The position numbers were made by a program, and so were the translations under genes. Under the pieces are notes generated by a model. That model was not told where the DNA came from, did not search any database, and worked only from the letters and a program-made list of their open reading frames with translations. DNA of 64,000 bases from Bartonella bovis 91-4 (lineage in GTDB: Bacteria; Pseudomonadota; Alphaproteobacteria; Rhizobiales; Rhizobiaceae): the NCBI RefSeq assembly GCF_000384965.1, contig NZ_CM001844.1:269869-333868 (forward strand). Direction: 5' to 3'. Shown piece by piece: positions 6,294 through 14,030 of the stretch (position 1 is its first letter; the number at the start of each line of letters is the position of its first letter).

Positions 6294-6350
6294 AGAAAAA
6301 TGTTTTACGTCATATCTTTCTTTCCAAATGTTTGTGTATTTTTTATTATT

Positions 6351-6887
6351 TTAATGCTGTTGCGAGAAGTATTTCTGAAGAGCGTTTAGAGCGATGCGTA
6401 GAGAATTGACAAGGTGGTCCATTGGTTGATCTTCAATAACGATATACTGCAACGCAGCGTGAAGATTATACTGACGATATAACCCTTGTGCTTCTCTGAT
6501 AACCTCTTGGACAGCTTCATAGCGATCAGTTGCTATTTCAACCCACTGTTCCCTTTCTCTATCATCAGAAGATGTTGGCATTTCATCATAAACCGCCCCC
6601 GGCAACCCTTTCGCACACCGATAATTGTTTAGCACCTGAATATACTGCTGCGATGCATCGTACTGATCTTGATTAATCTTTTTTTCCAATAAATATAACC
6701 GTCCTACATAAGTGCCCATAAGCGGGTTTTTCGCCTCTTGAATGCTCACCCCATAACGCTTGGCACGCATTTCAAGAGTTAATTGATCAACAGGCTCACG
6801 AGGCTTTTTTGCACGCGAGATACGTCCATTGGGTTCTCTTATTTGACCGACTACTCTAGGTCTTCCCCGTTTTTTGCGTTTCTTCAT
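6351..6887 (-). CDS. Hypothetical phage protein with basic N terminus
   Basis: This 178-residue protein has a strongly basic N terminus (MKKRKKRGRPRVVGQIREPNGR, with an AT-hook-like GRPR) and an all-helical remainder (RAKRYGVSIQEAKNPLMGTYVGRL, then YDASQQYIQVLNNYR). It is encoded 14 bp downstream of ssb, so both are probably co-transcribed for replication. I do not recognise a named family; a DNA-binding role is suggested by the basic tail. A 3' fragment is duplicated at 5594-5745. Confidence 0.65.
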   Translation of the reverse strand: MKKRKKRGRPRVVGQIREPNGRISRAKKPREPVDQLTLEMRAKRYGVSIQEAKNPLMGTYVGRLYLLEKKINQDQYDASQQYIQVLNNYRCAKGLPGAVYDEMPTSSDDREREQWVEIATDRYEAVQEVIREAQGLYRQYNLHAALQYIVIEDQPMDHLVNSLRIALNALQKYFSQQH

Positions 6888-6901
6888 GATAACTCTCCTG
6901 A

Positions 6902-7351
6902 TTAAAACGGGATTTTGTCATTCAAAGTCGTTTCTAAATACTGTTGTTGCCTACTGTTTTCCCATGCCATTGTTTGCTCTTGAACGGCCATATCAATCTC
7001 ATCCTTTTGAACATTATTAAGGATTTTCAATTCACCTTTATATTGGGATAAGACAATTTCTGTTGTGTAGTGTGTTTGCCCGCTTTTATCTTGCCATTTA
7101 CGCGTCTGTAATTGACTTTCAACATAAACCTTGGAACCTTTGTTGAGATATTGCAGTGCAATCTTTGCAAGATGTGGATTAAAAACAACGACAGAATGCC
7201 ATTCTGTTTTTTCTACTTTTTGCCCCGTTGTTTTGTCTAAATACTTTTGAGATGTACCTATACGAAAATTCGCCACTTCTACTCCAGATGGCATTATTCT
7301 GCTTTCTGGATCGGCACCCAGATAGCCGACTAAAATTACTTTATTGATCAT
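6902..7351 (-). CDS. ssb: Single-stranded DNA-binding protein
   Basis: This 149-residue SSB has an OB fold (residues 1-105: [79 protein letters not shown]). The acidic tip is reduced to NDKIPF, a variant of the DDDIPF peptide that recruits repair and replication proteins. The linker is short, as in phage-encoded versions. It probably serves phage replication or recombination together with the Bet/YqaJ pair at 19.4-20.9 kb. Confidence 0.95.
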   Translation of the reverse strand: MINKVILVGYLGADPESRIMPSGVEVANFRIGTSQKYLDKTTGQKVEKTEWHSVVVFNPHLAKIALQYLNKGSKVYVESQLQTRKWQDKSGQTHYTTEIVLSQYKGELKILNNVQKDEIDMAVQEQTMAWENSRQQQYLETTLNDKIPF

Positions 7352-7519
7352 GTTTTTATATCTTTTCTAAGGAAAATAATTGAAACGAAATGAGGATATG
7401 AAAAGCTATTTTTATACTATCATAATAGTGTGCATTTTCCAAAGAAAAAATGGTATAAATTATTGAAAATAAACAGTTTATTGTTTGTTTTATCAGTGCA
7501 TAAATGATGTTTTTTGTGC

Positions 7520-7625
7520 TATAATTTCATTGCTTGATGCCAAGCAAATTATAAACCAGCGCGACTTGTTGAAATTTGAGTGATTTTTTCAAATTCATCT
7601 ACTGGTTTGTACCGTAAAATACCAT
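7520..7625 (+). promoter_or_regulatory. Extended -10 promoter and structured leader before the DUF488 gene
   Basis: TGCTATAAT (7517-7525) is an extended -10 element. The leader then contains a nested hairpin: AAACCAG (7553-7559) with CTGGTTT (7602-7608), and inside it ATTTGA/TCAAAT (about 7574-7594). The leader from about 7532 to 7650 has no gene. The hairpin is not followed by a T run, so if regulatory it is not a simple terminator. The remaining stretch 7352-7519 contains AT-rich DNA only. Confidence 0.45.
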
Positions 7626-7650
7626 TTAATCAGGCACCCGAGATAACACT

Positions 7651-8559
7651 ATGGAAACAACAAAAGGCAAGACTCTATTTAAACGGCAAAAACTATTGTT
7701 AGCCTTACTTCAAGAATTTGGAGGATACCTTTCAAGTACAGATTTTCAAAAGTATTTATTTTTATTTACGCAATGGGAAGAAAAACAAAGTTATGAATTT
7801 GTGCCTTACAAATATGGATGTTTCTCTTTTCAATCTTATGCGGACAAACACAAACTTATAGAATTCGGCATGCTTGCTGATGAAAATGATTGGCAGCTTA
7901 CATCAATGGAAAGTGATTATTGTGCTGATATTGAATGTGCTACACGAAAGAAAATTTCTTCATTTGTTGAAAAATTTAGCAAACTCAAAGGTGATGAACT
8001 TATTCGATATGTCTACAAAGAGTATCCATATTTTGCAATCAATAGCTGTATAGTAAATAATCTTATGGAGAAAAAAGATTTAGAGAAAATCGATACATTT
8101 CGACCAAAGGATGAAACCTTTTGTTTCTTTACCATTGGATATGAAGGGCAATCTCTTGAAAACTATCTCAATCGTCTTATCAAAAATAATATCAAAACTT
8201 TGTGCGATGTTCGCAAAAACCCGCTAAGTCGCAAATATGGTTTTTCTAAAACGCAATTGTCTAAAATTGTAAATGCATTGGGTATTGAATATAGGCATAT
8301 TCCAGAACTGGGTATTATTTCTGAAAAGCGTCAAGATTTGAAAACGCAAAAGGATTATGAGCGGCTTTTTCAAGATTATAACAATACAACTCTTAAGAAT
8401 AATTCTCTTGCGATAGATAAATTATATCAACTTTTTTTAGACAAAAAACGCATTGCAATTACTTGTTTTGAAGAGCATGTATGCATGTGTCATAGAGGGC
8501 AAATTGCACTCGCTCTCTCCAAATTACATCAGTGGAAATTTAATATAAAACATATCTGA
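7651..8559 (+). CDS. DUF488-domain protein with an N-terminal Panacea/SocA-like region
   Basis: This 302-residue protein has two parts. Residues 1-130 (FKRQKLLLALLQEFGGYLSSTDFQKYLFLFTQ, then YEFVPYKYGCFSFQSYADKHKLIEFGML) resemble the Panacea/SocA antitoxin-like fold. Residues 152-300 are a DUF488 domain (FFTIGYEGQSLENYLNRL, LCDVRKNPLSRKYGFSK, YRHIPELGI, ITCFEEHVCMCHRGQIA). The conserved cysteines of CFEEHVCMCHR are present. DUF488 function is not established. Its place in a prophage beside toxin-antitoxin pairs suggests a defence or regulatory role, but that is inference. It has its own promoter and a structured leader. Confidence 0.78.
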   Translation: METTKGKTLFKRQKLLLALLQEFGGYLSSTDFQKYLFLFTQWEEKQSYEFVPYKYGCFSFQSYADKHKLIEFGMLADENDWQLTSMESDYCADIECATRKKISSFVEKFSKLKGDELIRYVYKEYPYFAINSCIVNNLMEKKDLEKIDTFRPKDETFCFFTIGYEGQSLENYLNRLIKNNIKTLCDVRKNPLSRKYGFSKTQLSKIVNALGIEYRHIPELGIISEKRQDLKTQKDYERLFQDYNNTTLKNNSLAIDKLYQLFLDKKRIAITCFEEHVCMCHRGQIALALSKLHQWKFNIKHI

Positions 8560-8601
8560 TTAAATAAGAAAATGTGCTGTCATTGGAACAAAAGATTGTG
8601 T

Positions 8602-8630
8602 TTGACATTATCTTTTATGTTGCGTAAAAG
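8602..8630 (+). promoter_or_regulatory. Promoter of the second HigB/HigA-like module
   Basis: TTGACA (8602-8607) and TAAAAG (8625-8630) are 17 bp apart, directly before the toxin start at 8637. The -35 box is perfect and the -10 box weak. Confidence 0.5.
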
Positions 8631-8636
8631 CTACAT

Positions 8637-8945
8637 ATGTTTATTATTAAGAAAACCCTGCATTTTACCAAGTGGTTAAATTCCTTAAAAGACAGACAGG
8701 CACAAAAGAAAATTGCTGCACGTATTTTGCGTCTTGAATATGGTCTTTTTGGTGATGTTAAATATTTTCAAGGTATTGGAGAATTAAAAATAAATTATGG
8801 TCCTGGTTATCGAGTTTATTTTATAAAACAAGGGCAAGAAATTATTTTACTCCTTAGTGGTGGTGATAAATCTACCCAACAAAAGGATATTGAAAAAGCC
8901 CTGCAAATAGTAAAAGAGGTCAATGATGAAAATAACACCCTTTGA
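8637..8945 (+). CDS. RelE/ParE-superfamily addiction-module killer protein (HI1419-like)
   Basis: This 102-residue toxin belongs to the HigB-like killer-protein family. Visible marks are FTKWLNSLKDRQAQKKIAARILRLEYG, GDVKYFQGIGELKINYGPGYRVYFI and LLLSGGDKSTQQKDIEKALQI. The GPGYRVYF strand and the GGDKSTQ segment are the family's hallmark. It overlaps the antitoxin gene by about 20 bp, with toxin first. Confidence 0.92.
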   Translation: MFIIKKTLHFTKWLNSLKDRQAQKKIAARILRLEYGLFGDVKYFQGIGELKINYGPGYRVYFIKQGQEIILLLSGGDKSTQQKDIEKALQIVKEVNDENNTL

Positions 8946-9237
8946 CGCTAGCGAGTATTTCAAAACTCCTGAGGATTTTAAAGAATTATTACAAGATGCT
9001 TTGGAAACTAAAAACAGTGGTTATGTTTCCCATGTATTGGGCATTATTGCACGCAAACAAGGAATGACAACCATTTCAAACAAAACAGGCTTAAACCGAG
9101 AATCTCTTTATCGCTCTTTAAGTGACAAAGGTGATCCTAAGCTTTCAACTTTTTTTAATATTTTGAGTGCTTTAAATTTGCAAATTAGCCTAACACCTAT
9201 CCAAAATGAAGAACACACATCTTTAGAAAAAGCTTAA
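8926..9237 (+). CDS. Addiction-module antitoxin, HI1420/HigA-like DNA-binding protein
   Basis: This protein of about 103 residues is the usual partner of HI1419-type toxins: FDASEYFKTPEDFKELLQDALETKN, then a helix-turn-helix GMTTISNKTGLNRESLYRSLSDKGDPKLSTFFNILSALNLQI. Two adjacent ATG codons (8923 and 8926) could start it; the second gives the common MKITPFDASEY N terminus. A short inverted repeat TCCCC/GGGGA (about 9248-9264) separates it from the converging rha gene. Confidence 0.92.
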   Translation: MKITPFDASEYFKTPEDFKELLQDALETKNSGYVSHVLGIIARKQGMTTISNKTGLNRESLYRSLSDKGDPKLSTFFNILSALNLQISLTPIQNEEHTSLEKA

Positions 9238-9289
9238 AGAAATTCTCTCCCCATTTTCAGGGGAAAGGTATAGTTTATATTCCTTGTAA

Positions 9290-9769
9290 TTAAGCAGCTT
9301 TTGCAACAGGGCTTTCTAAAACACGCTTGGCTTGTGTTGTAACTGATTTGTAATGTTCAAGCTCTCCCTCGAGTTCATTTGCATCTGACAAACGCTTGAT
9401 AATCATTCCAAAAATTTCACCAATACCTGAGGGCGATTTTAATAAATCACGCGATAACAATTCATAGTTGGGTTGTAATTGACCTTCAAGTTCCATCCAA
9501 CGATCAATAATCTTAGCACGTAACACTGTACTATAACCTGAAATTAAAATAAGGCATTCACGTTTGGGGAGGTTAAAGCAGTTTTGCGTCTTTTTTTGCT
9601 TGTCTAAATAGGTGCCCCCAAATTTGGGGAGACCTCCTTCAGAGTATAATTCTTCAAGCATTTTCTTGATATCACGCATAACATGATCGTGTCTTTTACC
9701 ACACAATTTTGCAATCTCACGACTAGACATTGTCAGTGTAGTTTGTGGGTTTTTTACTAAATCATTCAT
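9290..9769 (-). CDS. Rha-family phage regulator/antirepressor
   Basis: This 159-residue protein has the Rha N-terminal domain at residues 12-92 (TMSSREIAKLCGKRHDHVMRDIKKML, FGGTYLDKQKKTQNCFNLPKRECLILISGYSTVLRAKIIDRWMELE). A helical C-terminal part follows (LLKSPSGIGEIFGMIIKRLSDANELEGELEHYKS). Rha proteins are phage regulators, several of which antagonise repressors. It is the only Rha copy here with its own normal-looking C terminus. The ribosome site AGGAG is part of leader copy 3. Confidence 0.88.
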   Translation of the reverse strand: MNDLVKNPQTTLTMSSREIAKLCGKRHDHVMRDIKKMLEELYSEGGLPKFGGTYLDKQKKTQNCFNLPKRECLILISGYSTVLRAKIIDRWMELEGQLQPNYELLSRDLLKSPSGIGEIFGMIIKRLSDANELEGELEHYKSVTTQAKRVLESPVAKAA

Positions 9770-10008
9770 GATGAACTCCTATGCAGTTAAATGTTTGTAA
9801 TGACACCCAGAAGGGCGCCGGGTGTTAACAAACACGGTGCATAGTCCGTCGTTATGCTTTCCCCATAAAGGTATTGTATAGCATAACCACACCCGACAAA
9901 ATCACTATACGTCACACACATACAATGAGTCAAAGTCTTTAATTTACGGAAAAAAGATTGTCTCGGCAATCTATCCGCTATGCACTATAAGGTGTTTGTT
10001 AGGCACCT
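9770..10008 (-). promoter_or_regulatory. Riboswitch-like leader RNA, copy 3 (upstream of rha gene)
   Basis: This is the third member of the family. U is at 10002-9978 (CTAACAAACAC, 8 nt, TGCATAG). M is at 9844-9825 (CTATGCA, CC, GTGTTTGTTAA). D is at 9800-9779 (TTACAAACA, then TGCATAG merging into AGGAG). Only CTA of the 7-nt core is shared with copies 1 and 2. The other four positions differ but remain complementary in U, M and D. The enclosed GTTATGC/GCATAAC hairpin is identical. The GCGGA/TCCGC stem keeps pairing through a G-U (GCGGA/TCCGT). This copy has no upstream gene running into it. Confidence 0.75.
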
Positions 10009-10014
10009 GATTCA

Positions 10015-10044
10015 CATATAGGCGTATTCCTGTTATGTTGTCAA
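10015..10044 (-). promoter_or_regulatory. Promoter of leader copy 3
   Basis: TTGACA (10044-10039) and TATATG (10020-10015) are 18 bp apart, identical in boxes and spacing to copy 1. Confidence 0.75.
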
Positions 10045-10091
10045 ACGAAAAAATCACCGCACTAAGTAACTAATTAAGTTCCTTAAAGCAT

Positions 10092-10583
10092 TTACTCTAA
10101 AGGAGAGTAGACAGCATTTAAGTTAAACAAATGTACAAGACTGTTTATGAAACCGTACATTTGAAAGATAATATTAGATACAAAAATTAAAAAAAAGTAC
10201 CATAACAAAACATCCCAATAAAAATGAAATTCCCATTTAGAATCCCAAGGTAAAACAACCTCTTGTTTGAGATTACTTGGGAAAATTAACAAAAGAAGTG
10301 CTATAAAGACTATATTCAAAAAACTATACAAATATTTGCGCAAATAAGCTGTTACAATATTCAGATCTGTTGTTGTTTTATGTTGATGTTCAGGACTGTG
10401 ATGCAATTTTGAAGATGCTCGAGATTTAAAAAAGGATGCCATGAAAGTCATTGTTACCAAAATAGCAAGCGATGAAAATATTAAAACAGCTTGAATAAAT
10501 TCGGTGTTTTTTTCTATTTGCAAAAACTGTAACACCGCAAATCCTATGATGTATATCGCTACAATTCTAATCTTTTTAAACAT
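10092..10583 (-). CDS. Four-helix membrane protein, paralogue of 17085-17576
   Basis: This 163-residue protein has four likely transmembrane helices (about residues 4-21, 28-50, 84-103, 123-148). Between helices 2 and 3 is a polar loop containing HHSPEHQHKTTTDLN. By hand alignment it is gap-free and about 80% identical to the protein at 17085-17576, which converges on a repressor-linked gene. I know no named family. It could be a phage exclusion or lysogeny-conversion membrane protein. Unlike the second copy it has no large partner next to it, only a small gene upstream. Confidence 0.7.
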   Translation of the reverse strand: MFKKIRIVAIYIIGFAVLQFLQIEKNTEFIQAVLIFSSLAILVTMTFMASFFKSRASSKLHHSPEHQHKTTTDLNIVTAYLRKYLYSFLNIVFIALLLLIFPSNLKQEVVLPWDSKWEFHFYWDVLLWYFFLIFVSNIIFQMYGFINSLVHLFNLNAVYSPLE

Positions 10584-10612
10584 ATTCAGATGCTTTCGAT
10601 AGCTTTATGTAA

Positions 10613-10876
10613 CTAGTTGGTTGAGTTGTTCAAAGTATTAATAGTTTTAGGAAGATCACCCCCGTGAATCCAAGCGCTTATTTGCGCCATCATACTAAAA
10701 TTCGCGTTGTCTGGATCTTTATCGTAATAACAACGCCCTCTAAATGCTTCAAATGTTCGTTTTCCATCTTCACACTCATAAAGGTTGTAAAAATACTCAA
10801 CCGATACCGTCGTCCATGAATCATGACGTATCAATGTCTCATGACCATGAACAGTGCCAAAAAAACGTTTTTTCAT
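10613..10876 (-). CDS. Hypothetical small prophage protein
   Basis: This 87-residue protein is rich in aromatic residues (SVEYFYNLYECEDGKRTFEAFRGRCYYDKDPDNANFSMMAQISAWIHGG). No family is recognised and no ribosome site is obvious before the ATG at 10876. It lies 29 bp upstream of the membrane protein gene in the same direction, so the two may be co-transcribed. Confidence 0.5.
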   Translation of the reverse strand: MKKRFFGTVHGHETLIRHDSWTTVSVEYFYNLYECEDGKRTFEAFRGRCYYDKDPDNANFSMMAQISAWIHGGDLPKTINTLNNSTN

Positions 10877-10990
10877 TGGTTTCGGAGGGGTTTCACAGAA
10901 AAGATATTTTAAAATTTCATAATAATGTTCATAACTATTGTCCTGATTTTAGTACAATCTTAAAGGTTTAGATTTTACTTACGAAAGTAG

Positions 10991-11866
10991 TTAAGCAGCG
11001 TTGCAAAGTGATAGTATATTTTGTTCTAGTGATTGTGGAATTTTGATTTTAGGTGAAAAAATCATCAGCTCTTGAGCTTTTCTCTTATTTTGTAGAGAAT
11101 AGCGTATATTAAATTCTACTTTAGGATATTGACTGTACAAGAATTTAACTTCTTCTGCATTGTCATAAGTAATTAACCAAAGAGCATTCACATGTTTAGA
11201 AATGATGTTTTCTAAATGGTGGTGGTCTTTAGTTTTATAAAATGAAGTATAGAACCCTTTGCCCTTTTTAAAATATGGAGGATCCATATAAAGGCAAATG
11301 TTTTCATCTTTATCGGTTCTTCCATAACGTAGCAAAAATTCCTTCGCATCTAGCTGCGTTAAATATATCCTATCTTTTTTTGCGCTTATGTTTTTAATTC
11401 GGTCAATTAAATTTCCTTTATTGAATCTACAGTCTATTTTGTAATTCCCGGTTTGCTCTTTTCCTCCAATGGGACCAGCATTTTTAATAATTCCTGATCT
11501 GTTTGTTCGATTCAAAAAGAGGGCAGCAAACCCTACGGCAAGCACATCTGCTTTTTCAGGAGAAATTTCCTTTTGTTTGTACCATTCTTCTAAGTTAATA
11601 GTCGTCGTGTTAATTTTTTCTATTAATTCTTCTGTTTTGTACAAAACACAATGCCAAAAACTCCAAATAAACGGATCAATATCATTGATGTAAATATCTT
11701 TAACATCACCATTTAAAAGAAGTTTTAGAGCCAATCCGCCACCACCAGCAAAAGGCTCACGATAAGAGCATCCATTTAATCCATTTTTCTCAAAGATTTC
11801 TTTGATTTTTCCATAGAGTGCAGTCTTACCGCCAGGATACCTTAATGGAGAATAACTACAAACCAT
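10991..11866 (-). CDS. D12-class adenine-N6 DNA methyltransferase
   Basis: This Dam-like methyltransferase of about 291 residues transfers a methyl group from S-adenosylmethionine to adenine in DNA. Motifs are SPLRYPGGKTAL near the N terminus, PFAGGGGLALKLL (SAM-binding motif I, about residue 38) and DPPY (motif IV, about residue 200). I prefer the ATG at 11866, which has GAGGGG nine bases upstream and gives the family N terminus. An ATG at 11917 would add 17 non-conserved residues. No restriction endonuclease is adjacent, so it is an orphan, probably for phage self-protection or regulation. Target site unknown. Confidence 0.9.
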   Translation of the reverse strand: MVCSYSPLRYPGGKTALYGKIKEIFEKNGLNGCSYREPFAGGGGLALKLLLNGDVKDIYINDIDPFIWSFWHCVLYKTEELIEKINTTTINLEEWYKQKEISPEKADVLAVGFAALFLNRTNRSGIIKNAGPIGGKEQTGNYKIDCRFNKGNLIDRIKNISAKKDRIYLTQLDAKEFLLRYGRTDKDENICLYMDPPYFKKGKGFYTSFYKTKDHHHLENIISKHVNALWLITYDNAEEVKFLYSQYPKVEFNIRYSLQNKRKAQELMIFSPKIKIPQSLEQNILSLCNAA

Positions 11867-12066
11867 CTTTTTCAACCCCTCAATAATTAGAAAAAAACGT
11901 GATGGAAGCATTTTCATGATCCCTCGCGATTTTCTTAAATTAGCTTCATACAGAGCATTTTATGTTCCCAATGTGGAATTCATCAAAAAACTTCTCAATC
12001 TTTCTCTACGGTGCCTTTCTGTCGATTTAAACGCATATCTAATCCAAAAATGATCAGCACTTTTCT

Positions 12067-12672
12067 CTATTTTGCTGTCTCAAATACTTTGCGAAGTTCT
12101 TGTTGAAAAGCTTCCAGATGATCTGACGTTATCCGCTTCCCTCGTTCTTTGCTCTCTAACTCAGGCTTTTGAAGATTTTTAAGAATACAACTAGCCCTTG
12201 TTCGAATACGGTTTTCAAGTTTTTCACAGTAATGATAAAAATCTGCCGTTGATGGCATAAAGGTCGTGTTTAACCCTTCTGCTTTTCCTTTCAAGGCATC
12301 CTTTGTTGCTGTTTGCAATACCCAGCTGCTTACTCCATCAAGAGCGTAGAAATACGCAACCGATGTTGATTTTTCGTCTGATCCCAATTGGCTTTTTAAA
12401 CCGCTTGAAAGGACAAAATACGCCGTTTGAATTTCTTCTTCAGTGGCTTTTTTCTTAAGCTTTTTCAGTGCATCATTAACCAATGAGGTAGCTTTCTTTG
12501 CTTCTGCAATCGATGGTTTTTGTCCCGTCTTCCAAAGGAATGGCGGTTCTTTCGTCATCCTCGAATAAAAATTTGTAGACACTGTCTGAATTTTTGATAT
12601 TGGACATGTGCTGTGCAACTCGATAATTCCACCCACGCTGTTGGTTTGTGCACTCAATGCTCGGTTTTCCAT
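12067..12672 (-). CDS. Hypothetical prophage replication-region protein
   Basis: This 201-residue, mostly helical protein is one I do not recognise (residues 39-140: PPFLWKTGQKPSIAEAKKAT, LKKLKKKATEEEIQTAYFVL, SSWVLQTATKDALKG). The ATG at 12672 has a suitable AAAGGA upstream but lies 197 bp inside the preceding gene in another frame. A later ATG at 12558 (MTKEPPFLW) would shorten the overlap but lacks a spaced ribosome site. Its place after the DUF1376 genes suggests a role in phage replication. Confidence 0.65.
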   Translation of the reverse strand: MENRALSAQTNSVGGIIELHSTCPISKIQTVSTNFYSRMTKEPPFLWKTGQKPSIAEAKKATSLVNDALKKLKKKATEEEIQTAYFVLSSGLKSQLGSDEKSTSVAYFYALDGVSSWVLQTATKDALKGKAEGLNTTFMPSTADFYHYCEKLENRIRTRASCILKNLQKPELESKERGKRITSDHLEAFQQELRKVFETAK

Positions 12673-13549
12673 AGTTTTTTCCTTTCTCTAATTCTTCGAT
12701 TTTCCTTCGCACCCAAACACGCCATGCTGCCGGCCAGTCCTTTTTGACAGCGTTGGGGCTAGCGCTTGAACGCCAGTGATCTTTAAAATTTTCAATCTCG
12801 ATTCTAACCCGCTCTGAAGGCAAACCCTCTTGAATGGCAAAATCGTAATCAGGTTCGAAATCCTCAGGAATGCGACAGCCTCGTTCACCCCTAGACCGTT
12901 TGGTTTTCTTTTCAGGGCTTTTTTGCTGTGAAACGGGTGATTGATTTTCTGATGAGGGCGTATCGTGATCCAAATGCTTCTCAACCATCTCATCGGTTGT
13001 TTTACTTTGAACCGAAACTTCAGTTGCTAAATCTTCTGAACCATTTTCTTTTTTTGATAACACGATAGTGTTAGTTTTTTTATATATCTGATTCTGATTC
13101 TTTATAGCTTGATTTTGCTTATCGTTTGCTTGAAGCAAAAAATCGTTTTGCTTATCATTTGCTTCAACATAATCGTTAGCAAATTGTTTTTTAAGCATTT
13201 TTGCTTGTACACCTTTTTTCCCAGCTTCACTACGCACTTGCGATATATGCTCTTGCTTATCAATAAAGTTTTTAAGTTCTCCCTCGACTTGCAAACTCCA
13301 TAAACGACCATCTTCTAAACGAACGATTTTCTGATCACGCAACAAAAAATCTAATGCCTTATTAAAAGCCTTAACCGAACAACCAGCACTGTGTGCTAAT
13401 TTACTTTGATCACAAAAAATAGGTTCACCACTTCTACGCATGTGCCATTGCAGTATTACGTATGTCGCTATCTGAAATGCTTTCATTCCACTCGTATCAG
13501 CAAGACAATCAGACGAAAAACTTTTTACCCAAGGTAATTTAGTTGCCAT
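12476..13549 (-). CDS. DUF1376/YdaU-like phage replication protein
   Basis: This 357-residue protein has an N-terminal winged-helix-like part (residues 1-80: LPWVKSFSSDCLADTSGMKAFQIATYVILQWHMRR, FCDQSKLAHSAGCSVKAFNKALDFLL). A Gln/Lys-rich linker follows (100-230). The C-terminal segment is typical of phage replication initiators (residues 236-290: RIPEDFEPDYDFAIQEGL, NFKDHWRSSASPNAVKKDWPAAWRVWVRRKIEE). The last 65 residues overlap the next gene in another frame and look less conserved. It overlaps the upstream DUF1376 gene by 11 bp. Confidence 0.8.
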   Translation of the reverse strand: MATKLPWVKSFSSDCLADTSGMKAFQIATYVILQWHMRRSGEPIFCDQSKLAHSAGCSVKAFNKALDFLLRDQKIVRLEDGRLWSLQVEGELKNFIDKQEHISQVRSEAGKKGVQAKMLKKQFANDYVEANDKQNDFLLQANDKQNQAIKNQNQIYKKTNTIVLSKKENGSEDLATEVSVQSKTTDEMVEKHLDHDTPSSENQSPVSQQKSPEKKTKRSRGERGCRIPEDFEPDYDFAIQEGLPSERVRIEIENFKDHWRSSASPNAVKKDWPAAWRVWVRRKIEELEKGKNYGKPSIECTNQQRGWNYRVAQHMSNIKNSDSVYKFLFEDDERTAIPLEDGTKTIDCRSKESYLIG

Positions 13550-13859
13550 AATTTTCCTCCTGCTCTTGAATAAAAGCAGCTTCTTTTAACTCCTCTTCAA
13601 CACGAAGATTCCATAATCCTTCATTCGTTTGGACTAACTTGTCATTTTTGATTAAATAATCGACAACAGTTGCGAGCTTTTTTTCAGTGCAATTGCATAC
13701 ACGTGCAAGCGTTTTGAAATCTTCTTTCACAGGTGACTTTTTGTCATACATGCAAATAAGAAGCATAATATAAATTCCTCTTTGCTCTGGTGTCATTCCG
13801 CCTGTACCGCTGGCCCAGTCATCCAGGTAGAATCTTATCCACGGTATAACATTAGACAT
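13539..13859 (-). CDS. DUF1376 (YdaU-family) protein
   Basis: This 106-residue protein starts MSNVIPWIRFYLDDWASGTGGMTPEQRGIYIMLL, the DUF1376 signature found in phage replication regions, with a winged-helix-like remainder (LARVCNCTEKKLATVVDYLIKNDKLVQ). I chose the ATG at 13859; the ATG two codons upstream at 13865 is also possible. It is about 100 residues shorter than many homologues and overlaps the larger DUF1376-like gene, which may supply the missing C-terminal function. Confidence 0.85.
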   Translation of the reverse strand: MSNVIPWIRFYLDDWASGTGGMTPEQRGIYIMLLICMYDKKSPVKEDFKTLARVCNCTEKKLATVVDYLIKNDKLVQTNEGLWNLRVEEELKEAAFIQEQEENYGN

Positions 13860-14030
13860 GTGCATCTCCTTCTTTCTTTAAGTATAAAATTGCCAAGCCT
13901 GTCTTCGCACCTAGATCAAAACAAGGAATGGTTTGTGAATTAAATTTCTTTTTTGATGGGGACGATTATCACACCCTATCTGTTGTGCTCACATTGAGTA
14001 GAGGCACTCGTGTCAGTTTCTGTGGTGTTG

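Noticed and set aside
9243..9266. TCCCC/GGGGA hairpin between converging genes as a terminator
   Set aside because: Short stem and no T run on either strand; too weak to list as a feature of its own.
9787..9969. 60-codon frame on the minus strand across leader copy 3
   Set aside because: Same reason: it lies within the structured leader and shares no conserved reading with the other copies.
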